From CAYXDO01 sp964463485 (GTDB lineage Bacteria; Myxococcota; Kuafuiibacteriia; Kuafuiibacteriales; Kuafuiibacteriaceae), in contig CAYXDO010000022.1 of NCBI GenBank assembly GCA_964463485.1, positions 1 through 64,000 of the forward strand: a DNA stretch of 64,000 nucleotides, written 5' to 3'. Both the position numbers and the translations under genes were made by a program. Positions 8,085 to 17,900 of the stretch are shown one piece after another. The notes under the pieces were generated by a model. It was not told the origin of the DNA, ran no database searches, and saw only the letters and a program-made list of their open reading frames with translations. The first letter of the stretch is position 1; the number at the start of each line of letters is the position of its first letter.

Positions 8085-9943
8085 AAGGGCTCGGGTTCGC
8101 GGCGATCTTCGCGGCCGCCGCGACCGCCGCCTGGTGGGTTCTCTCGTCTGACCCCGAGCTTCGGGCGCTCGAGTCCCCGTTCTGCGGGCTCGAGCCTGGC
8201 TCCACGATCGCGTACCGGGTGAGTCTTGAGAGAGAAGCCTGGGTCGACCTGGCTCCGGTACTTCAGGCGCTCGAGAAGGCCAGTGCGAACGCCCTCGACC
8301 TCTCGTCATCTCCCCCCGCCCATGAGTCCGAGCATCAAGAATGGCTCCTTCAGCTCGAAGTCATCTCGGAGGAGAGTCCGGAGAGTCGCGTGCTCGCGGC
8401 CAGCCTCGACCGAGTCGACGCAGAGCCTACCGGGAGCGTCTTTTTGATTCGGGTCGGACAGGATTGCGAGATCACCGACTTCGCCCGACAGCCAGGACAA
8501 ACCAAAGACTCTGCTCGGGCTCAGCAGAATCTGGTGACACAACTGCAGTTCGCCAGGCGCGAAGGGTCCTTTCAGACGTTCGATGGGTACGGAGTGTTCG
8601 AGTTGATTTCCCGCGTCGAGCAACATGAAGGCGCGACGATCGTGCGAGGGACGCGCGCCCGATACGACAAAGGCTTTCTCGGACTCACTGGAATTCCGCC
8701 GAAGGTAGTCGAGGGCAGCATCACCGTTTGGCCAGGCCGCGGCCCGTGGTTCGATGTCCTCGAGTCACACACCAAGCTGACTCTGGAAGCCAACTCGGCC
8801 GCAGCCGGCAGAGTCGAGGCGCACTGCGTCGCCCGGAGAGCGAAAGGACAGGGCGTCACCGCGCCCTTTCCGCCGTCGGACGTACGCTGGATTTGGGGAC
8901 ACGTCCTTGGGGCACCCACGCGAGCACCTCCGCGACCACGGCCAGAACAAGTGGCCGCCTTCAAAGGCAAGGTCTTCCAAGACGTCCTCGCGTTCTACTT
9001 GGGATTGGCCGGGGAGGCGGGGAGCGTGGTGCAGCGCCTCGAATACCTGCGATCGTTCTTCGCGGCTGACCCTGAGAACATTCTCGCCGCGTATGAGTAC
9101 CTCCGGAATCCCAAAGCGCTGACCGACGTCTTCGGCGGCCGAAGTGAGCTCATTTTGGCGATCGGGCTCGCGGACACGCCCGAGGCGCGAGCCGCGCTGT
9201 TGCGCATGATGAGTGATCCAGAATTCGTCCTTCACGATCAGCACCGCGCGGCATGGGCGCTGATTCGGTCCGAAGACGTCCCGGCCGAGCTCACCGAGCG
9301 AGTGTTCCGCAGAGCCCGCGAAGGAACGACGAGGTACGACCGATCGGTGATGTCACTCATCTCCGGAGCGCTCTCCAACGAGACGCTGGTGAGAGATGGG
9401 GCGGCGCAGTTGGAAGCGCTCGGGGCGATTCAGGAGTGGCTGACGAAGCAGAGCGACACCGAGCAGCTGCTCGACACTCTCGCCGCAGTCGGAAATTCGG
9501 GTTCGGAAGGCTTCCATGCGAAATCGGCCCCCTACCTGGACAGCGAGCTCGAGGACGTGCGCGTGTCAGCGGCGGACGCTCTGCGCCGCATGCCGTTCGA
9601 GCGGGTCCGTGCGGACTTCGAGCGTCGGTATGTGATCGAACAGTCGAGCACGGTGAGGCACCACCTTCTGTGGTCCGCGATCGACAGCGCCTCAGGCACG
9701 CCGAGCGCGTCGCTCGATGGGTTGGTCGGTCCTGCGCTGCGGAGGATCAACGAGGCGGGGTTGGGCCGCGGAGAGCTCATCGAGACTTGGAAATTCTTGG
9801 GTGAGGCGTCGCTCCGAGGCAACTCCACGGCGGGCGAAGCCATCCGGAACGAGCTCCGCGGTGAGATCGCGGCTTCGTCCCCGGACCTGCCCAAGATCGA
9901 GATCTTGTCGCGGTATGCGGGTCCGAAATGGCGACGTGACTGA
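8081..9943 (+). CDS. Membrane-anchored or secreted protein with C-terminal HEAT-like helices (620 aa)
   Basis: The N-terminus KGLGFAAIFAAAATAAWWVLS is a signal anchor or signal peptide. Residues about 25-270 are strand-rich (TIAYRVSL, LLQLEVIS, FLIRVGQDCEI). Residues about 300-620 are helical with repeated 30-40 residue units of HEAT type (TPEARAALLRMMSDPEF, EDVRVSAADALRRM). A beta domain followed by helical repeats is reminiscent of vitellogenin/lipid-transfer N-terminal modules; I cannot verify this. Start ATG 8081 overlaps the lectin-like lipoprotein stop, so the two proteins probably act together. Convergent with the metalloprotease gene, 11 bp away. Confidence 0.72.
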   Translation: MKGLGFAAIFAAAATAAWWVLSSDPELRALESPFCGLEPGSTIAYRVSLEREAWVDLAPVLQALEKASANALDLSSSPPAHESEHQEWLLQLEVISEESPESRVLAASLDRVDAEPTGSVFLIRVGQDCEITDFARQPGQTKDSARAQQNLVTQLQFARREGSFQTFDGYGVFELISRVEQHEGATIVRGTRARYDKGFLGLTGIPPKVVEGSITVWPGRGPWFDVLESHTKLTLEANSAAAGRVEAHCVARRAKGQGVTAPFPPSDVRWIWGHVLGAPTRAPPRPRPEQVAAFKGKVFQDVLAFYLGLAGEAGSVVQRLEYLRSFFAADPENILAAYEYLRNPKALTDVFGGRSELILAIGLADTPEARAALLRMMSDPEFVLHDQHRAAWALIRSEDVPAELTERVFRRAREGTTRYDRSVMSLISGALSNETLVRDGAAQLEALGAIQEWLTKQSDTEQLLDTLAAVGNSGSEGFHAKSAPYLDSELEDVRVSAADALRRMPFERVRADFERRYVIEQSSTVRHHLLWSAIDSASGTPSASLDGLVGPALRRINEAGLGRGELIETWKFLGEASLRGNSTAGEAIRNELRGEIAASSPDLPKIEILSRYAGPKWRRD

Positions 9944-9954
9944 CGAGTTGGGCC

Positions 9955-11067
9955 TCACGGGCGAAAGAAGACGTCAGGGTGTCGCATCATGATGGCGGCC
10001 TGTTCCGGCGTAAAGTGCTGGAGCTCGGGTGCCAGCAGAATCGGCCGCGCGTTCATGACGGAGCCCTCCGGTGCCACGCTGGCGCCGGCCGGCGAATCCG
10101 AATGGAACAGACCCAGATAGTGCCCGATCTCGTGGGCGAGTCGAAGCGCGACCGCTCCGGTACCGAACTCAGCTCCGCACCCCGTCGACATGAAAACTGC
10201 GGAATCCACGCTCGATGCCTGAGGATTGATTCCACCTGGGATTCGGCTCGTGACCCCTGGAATCGAGACTCCGCCATCGAGCAGGCAGGGTACGACGACG
10301 ATCGGGACTATGCGCCGCTCTCGATGTGGGATCTGTTCGAGGAGCGCGGCATATGGCGCCGAAGCTCCTCGGCTCCACTCGAGCGCTCCGGTCATGTGGA
10401 CTTCTGAAGTGCCGACGACTTCGAGGGCGATTCCGACTTCATCGAAGAGCCGGAACACGTCATTCCAAGCCGCGTCTCGGTCATCGAGCATCCCGTATGC
10501 ATCGGACTGGTGGCCAACCCATACTTCGAGAGTCGGGGACCCAGTGCTCGAGGTCCGTTCGGTCGCCGTCTCGAACCGCACGGTGTTCGGCAGACTAGGA
10601 ATTCGTGCGCGTGAGACGGGGATGAAGAGGTCGCAGTCCAGGAGCTGAATACGCAGTCGAAGTGTGTCCTTCGTCGCGAGCGTCGTCGCGCTCGGAAATA
10701 CGAACATACCGAATCCGCGTTGCGCAAAGACGGGCTCGCTGCAGCGGGCGCAAACCGCATCGTCGTCGCCGGGCGACCAGGGCTCGACCCACACTTCGCC
10801 CGAAGCGAGCTCGACGGGCTCTGGCCGCAGACAAACAGGCACCTCCGAGCTCGAGGGTGTGACCCTTATGGCATGATAGCGATCCTCTGGATCGACCGGC
10901 AGCTCGACCCAGGCCGATTTTCCGTCATCTCCAATGGAGACCTCGCCAAGAGAGGTCCACACGACCGCATTCGACTGGAGCTTCGAAGACTCACCACCGG
11001 CGCATCCATGGAGCGCAAGGGCGGCGAGGAACTTCGCAAGTGTCGAGCCGCACGTCGAGCTCCGCAC
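9955..11067 (-). CDS. Metzincin-type zinc metalloprotease lipoprotein (370 aa)
   Basis: Secreted zinc endopeptidase anchored as a lipoprotein (lipobox LHGC, Cys22). The zinc signature HEIGHYLGLFH is at residues 312-322, giving three His ligands and the catalytic Glu313. A Met-turn candidate is GSVMNAR (Met338). The spacing resembles pappalysin-like and related metzincins, but the N-terminal 280 residues match nothing I know. The GTG start matches the start of the signal peptide. Divergent from the Calx-beta gene at 11196, with a 128-bp shared control region. A role in degrading extracellular or prey protein is inference. Confidence 0.85.
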   Translation of the reverse strand: MRSSTCGSTLAKFLAALALHGCAGGESSKLQSNAVVWTSLGEVSIGDDGKSAWVELPVDPEDRYHAIRVTPSSSEVPVCLRPEPVELASGEVWVEPWSPGDDDAVCARCSEPVFAQRGFGMFVFPSATTLATKDTLRLRIQLLDCDLFIPVSRARIPSLPNTVRFETATERTSSTGSPTLEVWVGHQSDAYGMLDDRDAAWNDVFRLFDEVGIALEVVGTSEVHMTGALEWSRGASAPYAALLEQIPHRERRIVPIVVVPCLLDGGVSIPGVTSRIPGGINPQASSVDSAVFMSTGCGAEFGTGAVALRLAHEIGHYLGLFHSDSPAGASVAPEGSVMNARPILLAPELQHFTPEQAAIMMRHPDVFFRP

Positions 11068-11195
11068 TCGAAGTCTGTACCACGTGCCGCAAACTCGCGT
11101 GGGTCAGATATTGTGTCCGGAGTTGGTTGGCAGCAGGACCCAAGTCTGATACAGCCCACCGCCCCGACCACGAGCGCTCGGGGACCCAAGGACGA

Positions 11196-13520
11196 ATGCA
11201 CACCATCAAACGAACGGACACACCTGCGTTTCGAGCGAAGCCAGGGCTTCGGAAACCAAGGGCTCTGTTCGCGATATGGGTCGCGGCAGTCGCGTGCGAG
11301 CGAGTCGAGTACAACTATGTCACGAGACCGGAGGTCGACTCAGGTGTGAGTGAGCCCCCCATCCTTCGATTGCTCGTAAGGCCCTCGCCCGCCTACGCCC
11401 GAGTCCCAGAGGGTGACGTACTCGAATTCGCCCTGCGGCTCGACCGACCTCCGGAATCGGAAGTCATCGTCGAGGTCGCCACGACCGACGCTCTCCGGGC
11501 GTCTCCAAACCCCTCGACACTCACTTTCGAAAAAGGATCGACGGAGGAACGGCGCCTGCGACTGCAAACTCTAGAAGACCAAGACGCCAGCGACGACACG
11601 GTCCTCGTCAGCCTCGCGGGAGCAGGCGTCCAGCCGCTCGTGTTCGAAATCGTGATTCGCGACGCCGATGCGCCTGGGATCGAAGTCCAACCAACGTCTC
11701 TGGTGCTTCGCGAAGGAGACTCCGCCGAGCTTGCCGTCCGCCTCCGCTCGGCCCCTGCCACCGACGTCAACCTGACTCTCGAGGCTTTCGACCTCGCGAT
11801 CGATCCGCCCAGCCTTTCGTTTTCGCCCGCGAGCTGGGAAGCGGAGCGACTCGTTCGAGTGAGCGCGCTGCGGGACGGAGACTCCGACGATGCCACCCTC
11901 GAGCTCAGCTTGTTCGGTGGTGGCTTTCGAGCGACCGTCCGCGTCGACGTCGTGGACGTCGACTCTCGCCGCCTATCCGCCGCGCCGACCACTCTTGACC
12001 TCCGGGAGGGTAGCACCGACGTCGTCGGCGTCTCGCTGTCCGCGCCGCCCGAGCGCGACCTGACCGTCACCGCGACCCTCGCGGACCCGGACTTCGTCGT
12101 CGTTCCGGCGACCCGCACTTTCTCGATCGCCAACTGGCGCCAAACTCAGAATTTTCGCGTGACGGCAAGGAACGACGACGACGACGTCATCGACGAGCAG
12201 ACTTCGCTCGTCATCTCCGGCCCTCTTGGCTCGAGGCTGCTCGTTCCGCTGCGGAGCATCGATGACGACATGCAGGAGCTCGTCCTCGCCGCGGGCCAGA
12301 CCGAGATCCCTGAAGGCGGCTCGGGCGACGTCGGCGTGAGGCTTCTCCGTAAGCCCGCAGAACCCGCGGAAGTCGCACTCATGGCTAGCGAACGACTTCG
12401 CGTCGCTCGACCGACTCTCTCCTTCGGTCCCACGAACTTCGACCGCACGCAGTGGGCTCGCGTGAGCGCGACGATCGACGACGACACCCTCGATGAGACC
12501 GCAACCCTCGAGCTCGCTACGACCGACGCGCCGACGGTGTCGCACTCGATCTTGGTTCGGGACCAGGACGTGCAACTCATCGTGACGAACGGCCCTGCTC
12601 GGGTCTCGGAGGGAGCCAGTGATTCCTTCTGGCTGCGACTTGCGCACCAGCCCGGCGGGCCCGTCGAGGTCACGGCCACTTCCGGTTCGCCGGAGCGTCT
12701 ATCCTTGATGGACCTACTCTGGACTTTCGATCCCTCCAACTGGTCGGTCTCGCAGCTGGCGCGCTTTCAAACTCATCGTGACCTCGACGCAAGCGACGAC
12801 CCCGTCGCCGTGACACTCTCGAGCTCCGCCACTCCAGACGCGACGACCGTGATCACCATCGAGGATCGAGAGGCCCTGGTGCTGCAGGTCTCGCCGACCT
12901 CACTCGACCTGGTCGAGGGTACGTTCGCGGACCTCACCTTGAATCTCAATCTCGACCCGCAAGGGCCCGTCAGCATACGAGCGCAAGGGGTCCGCGGTCT
13001 CTCGATCGAGCCCGACACGGTTGACTTCGACCCCTCCAACTTCTCGGCGCCTCGATCCCTCCGCGTGACCGCGATCGAGGACAACAATCTCGTCCACGAA
13101 GTCTCGAGCTTGACTCTCTACTCAGCCCAGCTGGGTACGTCCGAGGTTCGAGTCTCGGTGACGGACGACGATGAGCAGCAGATCGTCGTGCAGCGGATGC
13201 CCGCCGAGATGCGGGAAGGGAGCGCGTACGGCATCGAGATCGAGGTCGCCTACCTGCCGTCGAGCCCAGTCCGAGTATTCATCGCCTCGAGCAACGGAGA
13301 GGTCGTGGCTAGTCCGGCCTTCGTCGATGTCGATCCGTCGAGCTACAACTCAGAGCGGGAAGTCACTTTGACCGCGGTCCGCGATCCCGACTCGAACGAC
13401 GACGCCGTCGAAGTCCGATTCGAGGCCCGCGGACCTTCGGGGGAGGTCGTCGCCCCCAACCGCGCCTTTACCGTCTTGGTTCGCGACTGCGGACCCGCCG
13501 GCAGCGTGTGCGGCCCCTGA
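11196..13520 (+). CDS. Calx-beta-repeat lipoprotein, seven repeats (774 aa)
   Basis: Extracellular adhesin-like lipoprotein. The ATG at 11196 is chosen because it precedes a basic N-region and lipobox VAAVAC (Cys34); the frame is open upstream without a signal. After a short linker come seven units of about 100 residues. Each has a consensus (P)xxLxLxEG near its start (SLVLREGDSAE, TLDLREGSTDV, SLDLVEGTFAD), a mid-unit PSNW/PASW strand, and an acidic VxDxD linker at its end. This fits Calx-beta domains, which bind calcium and build rod-like stalks. The stop is directly followed by the OmpA ATG, with no intergenic base. Confidence 0.88.
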   Translation: MHTIKRTDTPAFRAKPGLRKPRALFAIWVAAVACERVEYNYVTRPEVDSGVSEPPILRLLVRPSPAYARVPEGDVLEFALRLDRPPESEVIVEVATTDALRASPNPSTLTFEKGSTEERRLRLQTLEDQDASDDTVLVSLAGAGVQPLVFEIVIRDADAPGIEVQPTSLVLREGDSAELAVRLRSAPATDVNLTLEAFDLAIDPPSLSFSPASWEAERLVRVSALRDGDSDDATLELSLFGGGFRATVRVDVVDVDSRRLSAAPTTLDLREGSTDVVGVSLSAPPERDLTVTATLADPDFVVVPATRTFSIANWRQTQNFRVTARNDDDDVIDEQTSLVISGPLGSRLLVPLRSIDDDMQELVLAAGQTEIPEGGSGDVGVRLLRKPAEPAEVALMASERLRVARPTLSFGPTNFDRTQWARVSATIDDDTLDETATLELATTDAPTVSHSILVRDQDVQLIVTNGPARVSEGASDSFWLRLAHQPGGPVEVTATSGSPERLSLMDLLWTFDPSNWSVSQLARFQTHRDLDASDDPVAVTLSSSATPDATTVITIEDREALVLQVSPTSLDLVEGTFADLTLNLNLDPQGPVSIRAQGVRGLSIEPDTVDFDPSNFSAPRSLRVTAIEDNNLVHEVSSLTLYSAQLGTSEVRVSVTDDDEQQIVVQRMPAEMREGSAYGIEIEVAYLPSSPVRVFIASSNGEVVASPAFVDVDPSSYNSEREVTLTAVRDPDSNDDAVEVRFEARGPSGEVVAPNRAFTVLVRDCGPAGSVCGP

Positions 13521-14906
13521 ATGGCAAACATGATTTGGACACTCGCACTGCTCTTCTCTCCCGAGCAACATGACCAGAGCACGCCGGCGCTCTACCTCGG
13601 CGCCGAAGCGGGGGCTCACGTCGTGCTCGGTCGCTGGGACCTTCACGAGCACGCCGACTTTGGTTTGGCACCCAACACGGGAGCCGCGATCGGGGGCAGA
13701 GTTGGTTTTCAGCCGTGGAGTTGGCTTGCCCTGGAGGCGAAGATCGTCGGTCTGCCGTACCTCTCCGACCCGGGCAAGGTGAATCTGGCCTCGGATCTCG
13801 CGGGTGACCTGGTCCTCTCCTGGCCCGGACATACTCTGTCGCCTTTCCTGCTGGGCGGCGCAGGTGGTTACTCCAACCTGCTCGGAGATCACGGAAGCGA
13901 CTTCGACCTCGAGCTTCATGGCGGCGTTGGAGCGCGCTGGTTCTTGAACGGCTCGATCGCCCTCAGGTTGGAAGCGCGGCTGCTGGCCACGGACTCGATC
14001 AAGCCCGAAAGCAAGCTCGCCAACAACTTGCTCCTGACCTTCGGCTTGGACGGCTTTGTTTGGCGGTTCTCTTCAGACCGTGACGGAGACGGCATCGACA
14101 ACGCTGCGGACGTATGCCCAGACGTCCCCGGCGAGCGTGAAGCGAGTGGCTGCCCAGATCGGGATCGCGACTCGACCGCGGACACGTCCGATTTGTGTCC
14201 GGACGAACGAGGTTCAGCCGACCACCGCGGGTGCCCAGACTCAGACCGTGATGGCTTGTCGGATCCGGATGACTCTTGTCCCGCCAACGCCGGTCGCATG
14301 GAGCTTCGAGGGTGTCCGGACGTCGACTTGGACGGTGTCGCGGACGCACAGGACGCCTGCCCTCGCCTCGCTGGGTCGCCTGTCACCCGCGGGTGTCCCG
14401 ACGCCGACCAGGACTCCGTGCTCGACCAGGACGACCGCTGTCCGAGCGCCGCCGGGCCTACGGAGCTCCTTGGTTGCCCCGATCGAGACTTGGATCGGGT
14501 CGCAGACGTGGATGACCGTTGTGGGTCCGAGCCTGGCACGGTCGAAAATGGTGGCTGTCCGATCTTCGCGGCCCGACTCTCGGGCATTCAGTTCGAGACC
14601 GGAAAGGCGCAGATCAGGGAGTCATCGATTCCGACCCTCCTCGAGGTTACGCGCATACTCACCGAGCGCCCTCGCCTTCGCGTCGTGATCGAGGGACATA
14701 CGGACGAGCAGGGCACGGACGTTTCCAACTTGGAGCTCTCACGGGAGCGCGCCTCTGCCGTTCGCGACTTCCTCGTGAGTCGCGGAGTCGCTGCCGCTCG
14801 ACTCGAGGTCGAGGCGTTCGGAGAGACCCGTCCTCTGGCGCCCAACTCTACCGCCGAGGGGCGGGCTAACAATCGTCGAATCGAATTCAGGGTGATCGAA
14901 AAATGA
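13521..14906 (+). CDS. OmpA-family outer membrane protein with six thrombospondin type-3 repeats (461 aa)
   Basis: Outer membrane protein tying the envelope to peptidoglycan. Residues about 20-185 form a beta-barrel-like region. Six 27-residue units follow (DRDGDGIDN, DSDRDGLSD, DADQDSVLD and so on, each ending GCP), which are calcium-binding thrombospondin type-3 repeats with paired cysteines. The C-terminal OmpA domain has IQFETGKAQI, the NxxLSxxRA-like region SNLELSRERASAVRDFL and the terminal NNRRIEFRV that bind diaminopimelate. It abuts the Calx-beta gene and overlaps the clostripain gene (ATGA), making a three-gene cell-surface operon. Confidence 0.93.
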   Translation: MANMIWTLALLFSPEQHDQSTPALYLGAEAGAHVVLGRWDLHEHADFGLAPNTGAAIGGRVGFQPWSWLALEAKIVGLPYLSDPGKVNLASDLAGDLVLSWPGHTLSPFLLGGAGGYSNLLGDHGSDFDLELHGGVGARWFLNGSIALRLEARLLATDSIKPESKLANNLLLTFGLDGFVWRFSSDRDGDGIDNAADVCPDVPGEREASGCPDRDRDSTADTSDLCPDERGSADHRGCPDSDRDGLSDPDDSCPANAGRMELRGCPDVDLDGVADAQDACPRLAGSPVTRGCPDADQDSVLDQDDRCPSAAGPTELLGCPDRDLDRVADVDDRCGSEPGTVENGGCPIFAARLSGIQFETGKAQIRESSIPTLLEVTRILTERPRLRVVIEGHTDEQGTDVSNLELSRERASAVRDFLVSRGVAAARLEVEAFGETRPLAPNSTAEGRANNRRIEFRVIEK

Positions 14907-17900
14907 TCGGAAGCCGCCGTGAAGCCATGCGCTGTCGTCGATTCGGAGCTCTCGTCGCGAGTTTGACGCTGGCGAGCTGCTGGGACCTTCAGCAACGCGT
15001 CGAGCCAGAACCACCTCCGATCGCGCCTGACGCGGGCGTAGCCGAGAGTCCGCGCGGCTGGACGATCCTCGTCTACATGGTCGCCGACAACAATCTAGAA
15101 CGAGACGGCGCCGACGACCTCATCGAGATGAGCAGCGTCAGCGTCGAGAACGTCAGGTTCTTGGTGCAAATGGACCGCGCCGAAGGCTTCTACGATTTAG
15201 GAATCAAAGACGTCTCGCCCTTCGTCGACACCCGCAGATTCTTGGTCGAAGCAGGAACGATCACGGAGATCGAGTCGCTCTCCGAGGTTGACGAGCTCGA
15301 ACCCGAGCCACTCCAGCAATTCATCCAGTGGGGATTGAGCTTCAGGCCTGCCGAGCATTTCATGCTCGTGTTGTGGGACCACGGGCTGGGTTGGCGCGGC
15401 TTTGGAGAAGACACTTCGGAGACTCCGCCAGGGGCCATGCCGCTCGTCGACCTCGGACGGAGTGTCAGAGAAGGGATGAGGCTCGCCCAGCTCTCGAGCT
15501 TCGACCTCATCGGGTTCGACGCTTGCCTCATGGCCGACCTCGCGACCCTCCGCACACTCGACGGAGCGAGCCCTCTGATGATTGCGAGCCAGGACTTGGA
15601 GCCCGGACACGGCTGGGACTATAACGCCTTTTCGGTCCTCGAGAACCCCGCCACGACCCCCGTCGAGCTCGGCAAGGCCATCCTCGACGGCTTCTCTGAC
15701 CAGGCCAAGGAGGAAGGCAAACAGGCGTCGATCACCCTGGCGCTCTTCGATATGACGAAGACCGCCGCGCTCGACGCGGCGTTCGACGCGTTCGTGACTC
15801 AGCTCGACGCGGACGACCAGACCAGGCTCGCGCTGGCAAAGGCTCGCGCCGAGGTCCAGATGTTCGGCCGATCGAGCGATCCGTCGCAGCACTACCAAAT
15901 GGCCGACTTGCTCGACCTCGCTGAAAGAGTCGCCGAGCTCGCCCCATCGGCGACTGGCGTGGAGGCACTCTCCGAGGCGATCTCGGGGCTGGTGATCAAG
16001 AAGGTCGGGGGCCCGCTCACGCGAGGCGCCAACGGTGTCTCCATCTACCTGCCGGAGACCTCGGAGTACTACTTACCGATCTTCGACCAGATCTCGACTC
16101 TCGGCAACTGGAGAGACTTGCTCGGTCATCTCTACACAGCGGCGGATACCCAGCCCGCACCCGAGTTTGGGAGGATGGATTGTGTGAACTGTGTGCTCAC
16201 GTCCACGACCGACGCCATCGCGAGCTCCGGATGTCGCGATGGGTCCGTCACGACGGAGGCAGCGCTCGCCGCCAACTCTCTTGGAGCGGCGGTTCGAGTG
16301 AAAATGTTGGCGGGCTTCGTCGATCGCAGCGGCCGACCGACCGTGCTCAGGGAGGTCCTAGCTCGGATGAACGGCGCTTCCGTCGAAGGGAGTTGGGACC
16401 AGAAGATTCTCGTGGCAACTCAGGGGTCTCGCGCGATACCTTTCTTTTCGAAGACTCAGGTCGAGGGAGCGCTCGCCTACCATGAGGTACCGCTCCTGTA
16501 TACGTCGCCCGGCGCGTGTCCCTGCGTCCTGCCGGGGGACCCTGGTTACTTCGACACGGATCAAGACGACCTCGCGAATTGTATCGATCCGGACGTGGAT
16601 GACGACGGGATCGACGACAAGGGATCCACACGTGCCGATAATTGCCCGTACTCGCCCAACCTCCTCCAACTCGACGCCGACGGGGACGGACGCGGAGATG
16701 AGTGTGAGGGGAACACCAACGAGCCGGTGCTTGGTTGCGTGCCCGATCCAGAGGCGCTCTTGGCGACCACTCTGGAGGTGACTCTGCAGGTGGTCACCAA
16801 CCAACTCAGAAAAAAGACAGTCGCCTACGCCTTCTATCGGCAAGGTTTGGGAGGCGTATCCGAGTGGCGCCCCCCACCGGGGGTGGTGCTCTATCCCAAA
16901 GTCATGGTGCAGGACACCCGCGGGCGTTGGCGCTGGCAACCTGGCCACCCGTTGCCGTTCCACCCACAGCGGCCGCTCTCGTTCCAGTATTTGCCGCTGG
17001 ATGAGTCGTGGGTAGCGGACGCCAAGGGGCTGCCTATCCTCGACCGCAGCGGCTCGCCGATCAGCTTGCAGGCCGCGCTGAGTTTCACACGGGCCTTCAC
17101 CGAGGTACGCGCGGAGAATGCGGCCGGACGTGGGGACGGAGTCCACTGGACAGGCAGCCGCGAGCAACTCCCGGGCGCGTGTACGCCGCGAGTCGTCGAG
17201 CCCTGCCCGGAGCCCCAGGTTGCAGACTGCGAAGGCGTCTGTGTCCCAAAGACCGAGCTCGAGGATGACTTCTGCAGCGATGGGTCGGATGGACGAGGTG
17301 ATTTCTATTGCGAGGCGCACGGGTTCGACGTGCGCGGGCGGTGCCTTCCGCCGCCCTGCCCTGGGCCTTTCGGCGTCTCGCGCGATTGTTCGGGTAGGTG
17401 CGTAGCGACTCCAGGTGCCTCCGCCAACGGCGTCTGCGACGAAGGTCCAACACCCGGCAAGGCGGACCTGAATTGCACCCACCTTGGGTTCGATGGCGGC
17501 GAGTGCCCATGCGGGCCGGGCTGTTTTGGCCATGGCACGTGCGATTCAGGGGTCTGTCGGTGTGAGTTGGGCTGGACCGGAGCTCACTGCGAGATCCCGC
17601 CGAGCTGCGGCGATGCCAACTGCACGCGCCCCGAGGAGAGTTGCTCTCTCTGCCCGGCCGATTGCGGCGCCTGCCCAGTCACCTGCGGCGACGGTCTCTG
17701 CCAGCCGGGGTTGCGCGAGGACTGTGAGTCGTGCTCCGCGGACTGCGGCGTTTGCACGTGCGGCGACGAGGTCTGCACGGCGTCCGAGACTTGCTCGACC
17801 TGCGAGCTCGACTGCGGATCCTGCCCCGCGTGCGGCGACGAGAGCTGCGATGTCTGGCACCCAGGCGCACCCTTCGTTGCCTCTCAGGGCGAGAGTTGCC

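Noticed and set aside
14089..14560. 81-bp tandem nucleotide repeat as a possible minisatellite
   Set aside because: It is the coding sequence of the six thrombospondin type-3 units and is diverged at the DNA level, as expected from protein-level selection.
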